Shown piece by piece: positions 23,429-32,143 of a stretch of DNA of 64,000 nt. This stretch comes from Azohydromonas caseinilytica (GTDB lineage: Bacteria > Pseudomonadota > Gammaproteobacteria > Burkholderiales > Burkholderiaceae_C). Position numbers and translations under genes: made by a program. The DNA is taken from positions 124,001 to 188,000 of the forward strand of contig NZ_JABBFW010000009.1 of assembly GCF_012927045.1 (NCBI RefSeq). The letters are read 5' to 3'. A model generated the notes under the pieces. The model had not been told where the DNA came from, searched no databases, and saw only the letters and a list, made by a program, of their open reading frames with translations. The first letter of the stretch is position 1. Every line of letters begins with the position of its first letter.

Positions 23429-24091
23429 ATGGGCAAACTGGTCGTCTCTCTCGACGGCGTGGTGATCAAGCAGGTGGAGCTCACCAAGGACAAGACCACG
23501 CTGGGTCGGCGGCCCTACAACGACATCGTGATCGACAACCTGGCCGTCAGCGGCGAGCACGCGGTGCTGCAGACCGTGGGCAGCGCGGTCTTCATCGAGG
23601 ACCTCAACAGCACCAACGGCACCTACATCAACGGCCGCGCCATCCGCCGCCAGCAGCTCGCGCACAACGACAGCGTGGAAATCGGCAAATACAAGCTGCG
23701 CTACCTCGCGCACGAGGGCAGCGAGTACGAGCCCACCCAGGCGCTGCGCCCGCCGCCCGGGAACGCCTTCACCCACACCGCGCCGCTGCTGGGCGGCGAT
23801 CCGGCCGGTAACGCCGCCGCCGAGCTGCCCATGGCCACGCTCAAGGTGCTCAACGGCCATGCCGCCGGGCATGAGGCGGCGTTGACCAAGATCGTCACCA
23901 CGGTGGGCAAGCCCGGCGTGCAGGTGGCCAGCATCACGCGGCGCCCGAGCGGCTACGTGCTCACGCATGTCGAAGGCAGCCATCGGCCCAGCGTCAACGG
24001 CGCGCCGCTGCAATCCGATGTCGTCGCCCTGCGCGACGGCGACGTGATCGAGCTCGCCGGCACGCAGATGCTGTTCGCGCTGCAGCAGTGA
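23429..24091 (+). CDS. FHA-domain protein (two FHA domains)
   Basis: Predicted phosphothreonine-binding adaptor, 220 residues. The first FHA domain (about 1-95) is canonical: 'TTLGRRPYNDIVIDNLAVSGEH', 'DLNSTNGTYINGR'. The second (about 130-220) is degenerate but keeps the fold pattern: 'HRPSVNGAPLQSDVVALRDGD' and 'VIELAGTQMLF'. It lacks the Arg/Ser binding pair of the first, so it may be structural. Sits directly after the PP2C phosphatase; the pair likely belongs to one Ser/Thr phosphorylation circuit. Confidence 0.88.
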   Translation: MGKLVVSLDGVVIKQVELTKDKTTLGRRPYNDIVIDNLAVSGEHAVLQTVGSAVFIEDLNSTNGTYINGRAIRRQQLAHNDSVEIGKYKLRYLAHEGSEYEPTQALRPPPGNAFTHTAPLLGGDPAGNAAAELPMATLKVLNGHAAGHEAALTKIVTTVGKPGVQVASITRRPSGYVLTHVEGSHRPSVNGAPLQSDVVALRDGDVIELAGTQMLFALQQ

Positions 24092-24131
24092 TGGCCCCGG
24101 CGCGATGCGCGGCGCGCCGCACTCCCCCACC

Positions 24132-24911
24132 ATGAAGATCCGTGTCCTGGGCTGTGCCGGTGCCCTGGCGGCCGGCAGCCCCACCACCTCGTTCCTGCTC
24201 GATGACGACGTGCTCATCGACGCCGGCACCGGCGTGGGCTCGCTCACGCTCGAAGAGCTCGCGCGCATCGACCACATCCTGCTGAGCCACTCGCACCTGG
24301 ACCATGTGCTGGGCGTGCCGCTGCTGGCCGACAGCGTCATGCGGCTGCGCGCCACCGCGGGGCGTCCGCCCATCCGCGTGCATGCCCTGCCCCAGACGCT
24401 GCAGGCGCTGCGCGAGCACCTGTTCAACAACCTCATCTGGCCCGATTTCACCCGGCTGCCCACGCCACAGCAGCCGGTATTGACGCTGGAGCCCTTCGCC
24501 GTCGGGCAGGCGCTGGCGCTGGGCGCGCGCCGTGTGGAGGTGCTCAGTGCCAGCCACACGGTGCCGGCGGTGGGCTTTGCCGCCTTTGCCGCCGAGGGCG
24601 GCCACTGCTGGGTCTACACCGGTGACACCGGGCCCGATGAGCGGCTGTGGCAGCGCCTGGCGCAGCTGCCGGTGGCCCATCTGGTGATCGAAACCGCCTT
24701 CCGCGACGAGGACGCCCCGCTGGCACAGCTCAGCCGCCACCTCTGCCCCAGCGTGCTGGCGGCGCAGCCGCTGCAGCGGCTGCCCGGCCCGGCTCAGCTG
24801 CACATCACGCACATCAAGCCCGGCGAGGTCCAGGCCGTGATGGCCCAGCTCCGGCAGCTGGGCCTCAAGGCGCGCGCCCTGCGCCCGGGCGACTGCTGGC
24901 AGCTCGATTGA
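24132..24911 (+). CDS. Metallo-beta-lactamase-fold hydrolase, class II cyclic-nucleotide phosphodiesterase-like
   Basis: 259-residue enzyme with metal-binding motif 'LLSHSHLDHVLG' (His53, His55, Asp57, His58), N-terminal strand 'MKIRVLGCAGALAAGSPTTS' and further ligands in 'SASHTVPAVG' and 'YTGDTGPD', then 'ITHIKPGE'. This pattern matches the class II cAMP phosphodiesterase family (CpdP/PDE1 type). If active on cAMP it could tune type IV pili, whose major pilin gene follows. That link is inference from position only. ATG 24132 is preferred over 24105 because the fold begins immediately after it. Confidence 0.8.
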   Translation: MKIRVLGCAGALAAGSPTTSFLLDDDVLIDAGTGVGSLTLEELARIDHILLSHSHLDHVLGVPLLADSVMRLRATAGRPPIRVHALPQTLQALREHLFNNLIWPDFTRLPTPQQPVLTLEPFAVGQALALGARRVEVLSASHTVPAVGFAAFAAEGGHCWVYTGDTGPDERLWQRLAQLPVAHLVIETAFRDEDAPLAQLSRHLCPSVLAAQPLQRLPGPAQLHITHIKPGEVQAVMAQLRQLGLKARALRPGDCWQLD

Positions 24912-24939
24912 GCGGGACGGGCTGCCGTTTGTCCCGAGG

Positions 24940-24965
24940 CTGAGCGCCGCGCGGCGGCCTCAGCA
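24940..24965 (+). other. GC-rich hairpin after the phosphodiesterase gene
   Basis: Nearly palindromic stretch from GCTGAG to CTCAGC around a CGCCGC/GCGGCG core, about 30 bases past the stop. It lacks a T-run, so termination is only possible, not clear. Confidence 0.35.
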
Positions 24966-24981
24966 TGGCGCCACCGGTGCG
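24966..24981 (+). promoter_or_regulatory. Possible sigma-54 promoter of pilA
   Basis: TGGCGCCACCGGTGC has the invariant GG, exactly 10 bases, then GC, as sigma-54 (-24/-12) promoters require, and TGG/TGC match at the key positions. It would start transcription near 24993, giving a leader of about 95 bases. pilA is sigma-54-dependent in several proteobacteria. Flanking bases fit consensus only partly. Confidence 0.35.
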
Positions 24982-25088
24982 GCAGCCGTGCGCGGCATTT
25001 TTCACGGGTTCCTGTCCTCCGGCCACAGCCCGGCGCCGCATCGGCGCCGGCGCAACTACTGCACCTACAGGCTTGAGGAGGACCTTCC

Positions 25089-25565
<477 letters not shown>

Positions 25566-25612
25566 GCCGCCGCCCGCGAGCCCCCAGCCTCCGGGCTGCC
25601 GCACCCCCTTCG

Positions 25613-25637
25613 AAGACCGCCGTGGCGGTCTTTTTTT
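25613..25637 (+). terminator. Rho-independent terminator of pilA
   Basis: Stem AGACCGCC / GGCGGTCT with a 2-base loop, followed by a run of seven T, about 50 bases past the pilA stop. Confidence 0.9.
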
Positions 25638-25639
25638 CG

Positions 25640-25940
25640 TCCGTGCGCGGGTTGCCCACAAGGTTGTTCACGGCCTGCGTCGCCACGTCGTGAAGGGGCA
25701 GCAACATCCACAACGATCTTCACCAAACACGATCTTTTGAAATGGTGATCGTGGTAGAGCGGCGCCTCTTGTGTGGATAACTTGAATTTGTCCTTGCTTA
25801 TCAACACCTTGTGCCAAGCACAAGGCTGTGCACCCGAGGCCTGGATTAGTTCTTTCGAAAACACAACAACTCGGCGCCGGAACGTGTCGCCTGTGGACAA
25901 GCCCGAGTTGTCCAGATCACTGTCCACAGCCTTGTGCAGT
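25640..25940. other. Intergenic region rich in DnaA-box-like sites and nested inverted repeats
   Basis: Between the pilA terminator and the ligase gene. It holds a perfect DnaA box (TGTGGATAA, 25772-25780), one-mismatch boxes at 25798-25806 (TTATCAACA) and 25892-25900 (TGTGGACAA), and weaker ones at about 25652, 25702 and 25921. Inverted repeats: 25807-25814/25818-25825 (CCTTGTGC/GCACAAGG); 25818-25830/25925-25937 (13 bp, perfect); 25866-25874/25903-25911 (9 bp); 25894-25900/25908-25914 (7 bp). It is AT-richer than its surroundings. No gene seen; an RNA or protein-binding region is possible. Confidence 0.6.
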
Positions 25941-26014
25941 ACGGCGCGCGGGGGCGCCGAAGCTTCTTGCTAGAGTGCGCCGCCTTTGTCCGATCCCCTG
26001 CTCCCGTGCCCCCG

Positions 26015-27730
26015 ATGACGTCTCTCGCGCTCCCTCTGGCGGCGCTGCTGGCTTGCTGCGTGCCGGCGCTGGTGGCTTTCAACCTGCCGCCCTCGGCCAC
26101 TTTCTTCAATCAAGCCGCGGCGCTGGCGCTGTGGGGCCTGTTCGCGGCCCTGCTGGGCGCGCCGCGGTGGCGCTCAGGCGCTCGGGCAGCCTCGGCACTG
26201 CTGGCGGTGTTGGGACTGCTGGCCATGAGCGTGCTGGGCTCGGCGGCCGTGGCGCTGCCGGGCAGCCTGGCAGCCTCGGCGCTGGGACTGCTGCTGGCCG
26301 CCCTGGTGCTGGCGTGGTCCGGCGCGGCCTTGGCACCGGCGGCACGCTCGGCGGCGCTGCAGGCTTTCTGCCTGGGCTGGGTCGTGGTGGGCGTGCTCAG
26401 CACCGCCATCGCGCTGGTGCAGGTCTTCGCGCCGGCGTGGGCGGACGGTGTGCTGGTGGCACGTTCGGGCTTTCCGGGGCGCGCGGTCGGCAACCTGCGG
26501 CAGCCCAATCACCTGAGCTCGCTGCTGTTGTGGTCGCTGGTGGCTTTGGTGCCCCTGCACGAGGCCGGACGGCTGCGCACGCAAACAGCCGTCCTGCTGG
26601 GGGCGCTGCTCGTCGTGGGGATCGAGCTGTCGGGCTCACGCACGGGCACCGTGGGGCTGCTGGTACTGGCGCTGTGGGGCGTGGTGGATGGGCGGCTGGC
26701 GCGGTCGAGCCGGCTGCTGCTGCTGGGGGCGCCGCTGTTCTATGCGGCCTGGGCCCTGGCGCTCAAGACGCTGCAGTCAGGCGCACTGGGTGCGGCCACG
26801 CGGCTGGGCGAAGCCGACGTGTCGGGCTCGCGCTTCGGCATCTGGCGCAACACGCTGGCGCTGATCGAGCAGCAGCCCTGGGCGGGCGTGGGCTTCGGCG
26901 AGTTCAACTTCGCCTGGACGCTGACGCCCTTCCCCGGTCGCCCGGTGGCCTTCTTCGACCACACGCACAACCTGGTGCTGCAGTTCGCGGTGGAGCTGGG
27001 CCTGCCGCTGGCCGCGCTGCTGCTGGCGCTGCTGGCGCTGGCACTGTGGCAGGCGGGGCGGCGCAGCGTCAGCGTGGCGGGTGCGGAAGGCGCCGCGCTG
27101 CGCGCCGGCGTGGTGGTGCTGGTGCTCATGGCACTGCACAGCCAGCTCGAGTACCCGCTGTGGTACGCCTATTTCCTGCTGCCCACGGCCTGGATCTGGG
27201 GTGCGTGCCTGGGTGCGCAGGCTGCGGCACAACCCGTGCCGGCCACCGAAGCTGCGCACTACCCCCCGCTGGCGTTGCGGCTGCCCGGCCTGCTGCTGAC
27301 GGCAGGCGCCGTGCTGGCCCTGGTGGACTATTCCCGCGTGGTGAGCATCTTCGCGCCGACGCCGACGGCGGGGCCGCTGGTGCAGCGCATCGAAACCGGA
27401 CAGCGCAGCTGGTTCTTCGCCCACCATGCCGACTACGCCGCGGCCACCACCGCGACGGAGCCCATCGACGCGCTGCCCGATTTCGCCCGGGCCACGCATT
27501 TCCTGCTCGACACCCGGCTGATGCAGGCCTGGGCCGAGGCGCTGGCCGACGCGGGCGAGCTGGACCGCGCCCGCCATGTCGCGCAGCGGCTGCGCGAGTT
27601 TCACTATCCGCAGTCCGAGCCCTTTTTCGCGCCTTGTGCGGACAAGGCCGTCATGGCCGGCAATGTGAAACCGTTCCAGTGCGAGGCGCCGCAGCGGGCG
27701 CTGGGGTGGCGGGATTTTGTGGCGCCGTAG
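26015..27730 (+). CDS. PglL/Wzy-family O-antigen ligase-like membrane protein
   Basis: Polytopic inner-membrane protein of 571 residues with about a dozen hydrophobic helices. The Wzy_C/ligase region contains 'RQPNHLSSLLLWSLVAL', 'SGSRTGTVGLLVLALW', 'WAGVGFGEFNFAW' and 'DHTHNLVLQFAVELG' (the periplasmic His-containing loop typical of PglL and WaaL), and a soluble C-terminal domain from about 440. Members next to a pilin gene are usually O-oligosaccharyltransferases that attach glycan to pilin in the periplasm, and this one directly follows pilA. ATG 26015 is chosen; the upstream extension to 25934 runs into the repeat-rich intergenic region. Confidence 0.85.
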   Translation: MTSLALPLAALLACCVPALVAFNLPPSATFFNQAAALALWGLFAALLGAPRWRSGARAASALLAVLGLLAMSVLGSAAVALPGSLAASALGLLLAALVLAWSGAALAPAARSAALQAFCLGWVVVGVLSTAIALVQVFAPAWADGVLVARSGFPGRAVGNLRQPNHLSSLLLWSLVALVPLHEAGRLRTQTAVLLGALLVVGIELSGSRTGTVGLLVLALWGVVDGRLARSSRLLLLGAPLFYAAWALALKTLQSGALGAATRLGEADVSGSRFGIWRNTLALIEQQPWAGVGFGEFNFAWTLTPFPGRPVAFFDHTHNLVLQFAVELGLPLAALLLALLALALWQAGRRSVSVAGAEGAALRAGVVVLVLMALHSQLEYPLWYAYFLLPTAWIWGACLGAQAAAQPVPATEAAHYPPLALRLPGLLLTAGAVLALVDYSRVVSIFAPTPTAGPLVQRIETGQRSWFFAHHADYAAATTATEPIDALPDFARATHFLLDTRLMQAWAEALADAGELDRARHVAQRLREFHYPQSEPFFAPCADKAVMAGNVKPFQCEAPQRALGWRDFVAP

Positions 27731-28346
27731 GCGGCACCCGCATGATCCAGTTCTAACTCTTTGTTCGCTGATGTGCCGCCCTTGCTCCCCATGAATTGAT
27801 TTCGGGCATGAGCAGGCATTTGTGGGCGGTCCTGCGCATAGCGCGGCCGAAGTAATATGTGGAGTACTTAGTGAAAGCCTGGCAAGCCCTGTAATATCCC
27901 AATTCGAACCAGGTTTGGGCTATCAAAGCTCTGCGACTGCAATCAATTTCTTGCCTTTTCACAAGCTCGGGGTGAGCGGTTGAAGGATTGCCGCCCAATC
28001 AGTTGGGATTCGTATAAGCCTCTTTTGGACTTCGCATCTTGGAGGGCTAACTTCTCTAGCCATGTCAACTGGTAGAACTCTTGAGCTCTAAGGGCATGGT
28101 GGAGGCTGCAGCCATAAAGTATTCCTGCTGCTTATCCACGGCCATGCCGTGGATAAAGTGAAACAAAATTTGCTGTATGACTCAAAAAGGTAACACACAT
28201 AAAGCATGTCCACTTGGGTGATGTAGTTGGCTCCCTTCTGGTCTTATTTTTGATTCTTTACAACATGGCGGTGAAATCATGCTGGAAGAGTTGGCAAAGA
28301 AAGAACTTGACATCTACATACCCTGGTAATCGGGGTTCTATGTACA
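27731..28346. other. AT-rich intergenic stretch with an 11-bp palindrome and a possible gene remnant
   Basis: No confident gene in about 600 bases. A perfect palindrome TTATCCACGGC / GCCGTGGATAA with a 3-base centre lies at 28132-28156; each arm begins with a DnaA-box-like TTATCCAC. From about 28255 one plus-strand frame reads 'SLQHGGEIMLEELAKKELD' and stops at 28329, which looks protein-like, so it may be the tail of a decayed gene. A minus-strand frame of 81 codons (27998 to 27753) has no recognisable features. Confidence 0.45.
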
Positions 28347-28997
28347 GTGTTGGGAATATTTTTGGATCGTTGCCTCGGAAGGGGAGAGCCAAAGAGCAGT
28401 GGCAAGGCACGGTCGCATCATGGCGGAATAACCATCGACCAGATTATCAGGATAAGTGTCACAATTCAGTCGCAGGGCAAAATTACTGGGGAAGCCAACC
28501 TTCTGGCTTTCGTTGCCGTTGCCATTACTGTTGTGGTCTACGCTTTTTTTAGGCAAGAAATTTTACTTGCAAGTTTAGTTCTTACCAGTGCGGTGATTGG
28601 TCTTTGGCTTGGTGTGGTGTTGAACTCAATATACTACGGTTATTTTTCTGGATTTGGCTGGGTGACCTATGTGTTGCTGATGCTGCTCTTTGCTGCAGGA
28701 GCAATACATGTCATTGGCGAGGCAATTGCCCCGTTGTATGCTCCGCAATACTTCTCCTCTTGGCAAGATTCCGTGCATCTTTATGGATTGAGCGTTCTGT
28801 TTCAAGCCGTTGGGGTGAATGGCATTGCGTGGCTTCTTACGCACGCCGCTGGCGTCGCCCTGCTTTTCTATGTCCTGTGGAAAGCAATGTTGTCAATGCT
28901 CTTTTATGCGACGGCGAGCAGCGGCAAACGCGAGGAAAACAGTTTTACTCACTCACGATGGATACGTGTGGCAGCGCAGAATGCGCGACCTATGTGA
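28347..28997 (+). CDS. Predicted multi-pass membrane protein, family unknown
   Basis: 216-residue frame beginning with GTG. About four to five hydrophobic helices: 'LLAFVAVAITVVVYAFF', 'LLASLVLTSAVIGLWLGVVL', 'WVTYVLLMLLFAAGAIHVIG', and two in the 150-195 region ('GIAWLLTHAAGVALLFYVLW'). The N-terminal 45 residues are polar and poorly protein-like, so the true start may lie further in or the gene may be 5'-damaged. Codon use and base composition are clearly AT-richer than the flanking pglL-like and moaC genes, suggesting acquisition. I do not recognise the family and no function is proposed. Confidence 0.5.
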   Translation: MLGIFLDRCLGRGEPKSSGKARSHHGGITIDQIIRISVTIQSQGKITGEANLLAFVAVAITVVVYAFFRQEILLASLVLTSAVIGLWLGVVLNSIYYGYFSGFGWVTYVLLMLLFAAGAIHVIGEAIAPLYAPQYFSSWQDSVHLYGLSVLFQAVGVNGIAWLLTHAAGVALLFYVLWKAMLSMLFYATASSGKREENSFTHSRWIRVAAQNARPM

Positions 28998-29003
28998 ACG
29001 GCT

Positions 29004-29207
29004 GTGAGCCTCTTGGTGTTGTTGATTTGCTCTTATTATTTGGTGAGTGGTCGATTCTTTGTTGGTACCAAAACGAGTTTCCGTCTCAGGTGCGCAATAT
29101 CGTTAATTACGTTATGCATGGATCACAAGGAAGGTAAGTCATTAATTTTCAATCATCCGCCAGAAATTCAGGCGGCAACACAATCTCAATATGCCTTTGA
29201 GAAGTAA
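29004..29207 (+). CDS. Possible small membrane protein, unknown
   Basis: 67-codon frame starting with GTG, 6 bases after the preceding membrane-protein gene. One hydrophobic N-terminal segment ('SLLVLLICSYYLVSGRFFV') followed by a polar tail. AT-rich like its neighbour. No family recognised; it could be a chance frame. Confidence 0.25.
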   Translation: MSLLVLLICSYYLVSGRFFVGTKTSFRLRCAISLITLCMDHKEGKSLIFNHPPEIQAATQSQYAFEK

Positions 29208-29417
29208 GTGGCAAAGGACATCGCGCTTGCCCCGGACAGTAAGCATGTCTCAATAGGGCTGGTGTCCTGCTGGTAGTTGCCCTGACAAATGGATCAAGGC
29301 GTAGAGGATTGCGAGTCAGCCCCGCTTGTCATGCGTTGCAGCGCTTGCGTGCTTAGGACCTGATGCCATCGCTCTAATAAAGCAAGCAGTTTGGAAAAGC
29401 TTGCAAAAATCAGCTGC
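29208..29417. other. Intergenic tail of the AT-rich islet
   Basis: About 210 bases between the small frame and moaC. Composition returns towards the genome norm near 29400. No gene, terminator or repeat recognised. Confidence 0.4.
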
Positions 29418-29900
29418 TCAACCGGCCGCAACCCAATGCCCCGACTTCCCGCCGATCTTTTCCAGCAGCCGGATGTCGCTCATGACCATGCCCTTGTCGG
29501 CGGCCTTGCACATGTCATAAATGGTGAGCAAGCCGACCTGCACGGCGGTCAGCGCTTCCATCTCGACGCCGGTCACGCCCACCGTCTCGGCCTGCACCGT
29601 ACAGCGCACGCCGGGGAGTTGCTCGTCGAGGTCGAGCTCCACCGCCACGCGCGTCAGCGGCAGCGGGTGGCACAGCGGGATGAGGTCGGAAGTGCGCTTG
29701 GCGGCCTGGATGGCGGCGATGCGCGCGATGCCCAGCACGTCGCCCTTCTTGGCGGTGCCCTCGCGGATCAGCGCCAGGGTCTCGGGCTGCATGCGGATGC
29801 TGCCGCTGGCACGGGCCACGCGGTGCGTGGCGGCCTTGGCCGAGACGTCCACCATGTGGGCCTGGCCCTGGCTGTCGAAGTGGGTAAGCGGGTTGTTCAT
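29418..29900 (-). CDS. moaC: Cyclic pyranopterin monophosphate synthase MoaC
   Basis: Second half of the first step of molybdenum cofactor synthesis, forming cyclic pyranopterin from the MoaA product. 160 residues with '[17 protein letters not shown]', '[20 protein letters not shown]', '[11 protein letters not shown]' and '[13 protein letters not shown]', including the conserved His and Lys/Asp near the end ('[11 protein letters not shown]'). Stands alone; divergent from the M48 protease gene across about 65 bases. Confidence 0.96.
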   Translation of the reverse strand: MNNPLTHFDSQGQAHMVDVSAKAATHRVARASGSIRMQPETLALIREGTAKKGDVLGIARIAAIQAAKRTSDLIPLCHPLPLTRVAVELDLDEQLPGVRCTVQAETVGVTGVEMEALTAVQVGLLTIYDMCKAADKGMVMSDIRLLEKIGGKSGHWVAAG

Positions 29901-29966
29901 GGCTGGAAACGTCGGGGCAAAAAGGCGGTGCGATCATAGCCAGCCGTTTTTTGCCCTCCAGCGACC

Positions 29967-31556
29967 TTGAAACACCCCCTTGCCGCCACCGCGCTCGTCG
30001 CCGGCCTGGCCCTGGCCGCGCTGCCGGCCACCGCGCCGCGGGCTCAATCGTCGTCTTCCCTGCCCGCGCTGGGCGATTCGGTGTCGGCCGAGTTCAGCGT
30101 CGATGCCGAACGGCGCCTGGGCGAGCAGATCATGCGGGAGATCCGCCGCGATCCGGCCTACCTGGACGACGCGCTGCTGTTGGACTACGTGCAGTCGCTG
30201 TGGGAACCGCTGGTGGGCGCGGCGCGCCGGCGCGGCGAGATCGGGGCCGACACGGCCAGCGCCTTCGCCTGGGAACCCTTCCTGGTGCTGGACCGCAGCG
30301 TCAACGCCTTCGCCCTGCCCGGCGGGCATGTGGGCGTGCACCTGGGGCTCATCGCCATGACCGCCAGCCGCGACGAGCTCGCGGCGGTGCTGGCGCACGA
30401 GCTCTCGCACGTCACGCAGCGCCACATCGCGCGCAGCCTCAGCAACTCCTCGCGCCAGTCGATGGTGGGGATGGCGGCGATGATCCTGGGCGTGCTGGCG
30501 GCCGGGCGCACCGGCAATGCCGCCATGGCGCAGGCGGCCGTGGTGGGCGGACAGGCCGCCATGGTGCAGGGCCAGCTCAATTACTCGCGCGACATGGAGC
30601 GCGAGGCCGACCGCATCGGCTACGGTGTGCACAGCACCGCCGGCTACGCCAGTGCCGGCGTGGCCGGCATGTTCGAGAAGCTCGAGCACGCCAACCGGCT
30701 CAATGACAGCAACAACTACCCCTACCTGCGCTCGCACCCATTGACCACCGAGCGCATCGGCGAGGCGCGCGCGCGCGTGCAGGCTGATCCGCATGCCGCC
30801 AAGGGGGTGCCACCCGACGGCGCCTTCGAGCATGCGCTGGCCCAGGCGCGGGCGCGCGTGCTGATGGACAACAGCGTGCAGGCGTTGCGCCGCGCCCAGG
30901 CGCAGCAGCCCGCTCCTGGTGCCCCGGCGTCGGAACGGCTGGGCGCGCTGTACGCCCAGGCACTGGCATCGATGCTGCTGCGCGAATTCGAGCCGGCCGA
31001 CGCGGCGCTGGCCGCGGCCGACACGCTGCTGCAGCGCGAGCTGCCGCCGGCGGCCCGCGGCGGCGATGCGGCGCGGTGGCTGCAGCTGCTGCACGTGCAG
31101 TCGCTGCTGGCGCGCGGCGACGCGCGCGCGGCGCAGCAGCGCATGCAGTCGCTGCCCGAGGCGGGCAGCTCGCGCCCGCTGCTGCTGTGGCGCGCACAGA
31201 CGGCGCTGGCCGCGGCGCGCGCCGGTGCCGGCAACGAACCGCTGCGTCACAGCACCGAGGCCCTGCAGACCTGGGTGGCGGAGCGGCGCGAGGACGCCGG
31301 CGCCTGGCAGTTGCTGGCGCAGTGCGCCGATCAGCTGGGCTTGAAGCTGCGCTCGGTGCGCGCCGAGGCCGAGTCGCGCGCGGCGCTGGGCGATGTGCCC
31401 GGTGCGGTGGACCGGCTGCGCGCCGGCCAGCAGCTCGCGCGCAGTGGCGCCGCGCCGGCGGACTTCATCGAGGCTTCCATCATCGACGCGCGGCTGCGCG
31501 AGATGGAGGCGCGGCGGCGCGAGTTGGAAGCGGAGATGCGCAACCAGCGCCCGTGA
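29967..31556 (+). CDS. Periplasmic M48-family zinc metalloprotease (BepA-like)
   Basis: 529 residues with a signal peptide ('ATALVAGLALAALPATAPRAQ'), the zinc motif 'HELSH' (144-148) and the third ligand in 'EREAD' (Glu213 region), followed by a helical, TPR-like C-terminal half rich in Ala and Arg. BepA in E. coli degrades misassembled LptD and helps BAM; the domain layout here is the same, so outer-membrane quality control is likely. The start is a TTG at 29967: no ATG is available before the signal peptide. Confidence 0.87.
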   Translation: MKHPLAATALVAGLALAALPATAPRAQSSSSLPALGDSVSAEFSVDAERRLGEQIMREIRRDPAYLDDALLLDYVQSLWEPLVGAARRRGEIGADTASAFAWEPFLVLDRSVNAFALPGGHVGVHLGLIAMTASRDELAAVLAHELSHVTQRHIARSLSNSSRQSMVGMAAMILGVLAAGRTGNAAMAQAAVVGGQAAMVQGQLNYSRDMEREADRIGYGVHSTAGYASAGVAGMFEKLEHANRLNDSNNYPYLRSHPLTTERIGEARARVQADPHAAKGVPPDGAFEHALAQARARVLMDNSVQALRRAQAQQPAPGAPASERLGALYAQALASMLLREFEPADAALAAADTLLQRELPPAARGGDAARWLQLLHVQSLLARGDARAAQQRMQSLPEAGSSRPLLLWRAQTALAAARAGAGNEPLRHSTEALQTWVAERREDAGAWQLLAQCADQLGLKLRSVRAEAESRAALGDVPGAVDRLRAGQQLARSGAAPADFIEASIIDARLREMEARRRELEAEMRNQRP

Positions 31557-31610
31557 GCGTGCGGGTCCGGGCCGCGCGAGGCGTCGGGGCGCCCCAGTGA
31601 GCCCCGGCGC

Positions 31611-31961
31611 TCAGTCGCCGAAGAGGCTTTCCATGGCCGAGTCGATGACCATGCCGCACAGGCTGTAGATCAGCGAGCCCACCAGCGCGGCCCAGAAGCC
31701 GTTGACGTTGAAGCCGTCCAGCACCGAGGCCGCGGCCCAGAAGGTGATGGCGTTGATGACGAACAGGAACAGCCCCAGCGTCAGCAGCGTCACCGGCAGC
31801 GTCAGCAGCACCAGCAGCGGCCGCACCACGGTGTTGAGCAGCCCCAGCACCAGCGCCGCCACCATCGCGGCGCCGAAGCTCGTCACCGACACCCCCGGAT
31901 AGAGATAGGCCACGAGCAACAGCGCGCAGGCCAGCAGCAGCCAACGGACCAGCAGTTTCAT
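31611..31961 (-). CDS. Phage-holin-4-like small membrane protein
   Basis: 116-residue protein made of about four transmembrane helices ('WLLLACALLLVAYLYPG', 'AAMVAALVLGLLNTVVRPLLVLLTLP', 'LGLFLFVINAITFWAAASVL', 'WAALVGSLIYSLCGMV'), with the 'LGLLNTVVRPLL...LPVTLLTLG' pattern of the widespread PF04020 family. Despite the family name, these are usually ordinary chromosomal genes of unknown role. ATG 31961 is used; the upstream 30 codons lack conserved character. Confidence 0.85.
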   Translation of the reverse strand: MKLLVRWLLLACALLLVAYLYPGVSVTSFGAAMVAALVLGLLNTVVRPLLVLLTLPVTLLTLGLFLFVINAITFWAAASVLDGFNVNGFWAALVGSLIYSLCGMVIDSAMESLFGD

Positions 31962-32062
31962 GCGGCCAAGGATAGCCGCCGCTCCGTGGCGCTCGTGCCG
32001 ATGCGTGTCAGGAACGGCGCGGCGCTGTTGCATCCGTGCAAACTCGATCAACAGTTCTTAAC

Positions 32063-32077
32063 TGAGAATAATTCGTG
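32063..32077 (+). promoter_or_regulatory. Fur-box-like site upstream of tonB
   Basis: TGAGAATAATTCGTG: the left half is one base from the TGATAAT half-site and is followed by the A-ATT centre; the right half is poor. It lies about 70 bases before the tonB start, next to TTTAGAAT, a possible -10. The downstream genes are typical Fur targets and fur itself is at 19.8 kb. Confidence 0.45.
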
Positions 32078-32143
32078 TTTAGAATGCGATCGCTTGATTG
32101 ATGCAATCCTGAAGTCCACCGGTTCTGACCTGGGAGCCCGCCG

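Noticed and set aside
25640-25940. Replication origin (oriC)
   Set aside because: DnaA-box-like sites are present, but dnaA, dnaN, rpmH, gidA or par genes are absent, and only one box is perfect.
27753-27998. 81-codon minus-strand frame in the AT-rich islet
   Set aside because: No start signal, no domain, no sensible composition; likely chance.
31611-31961. Prophage remnant based on the holin-like protein
   Set aside because: This family is common as a single chromosomal gene; no other phage gene is nearby.
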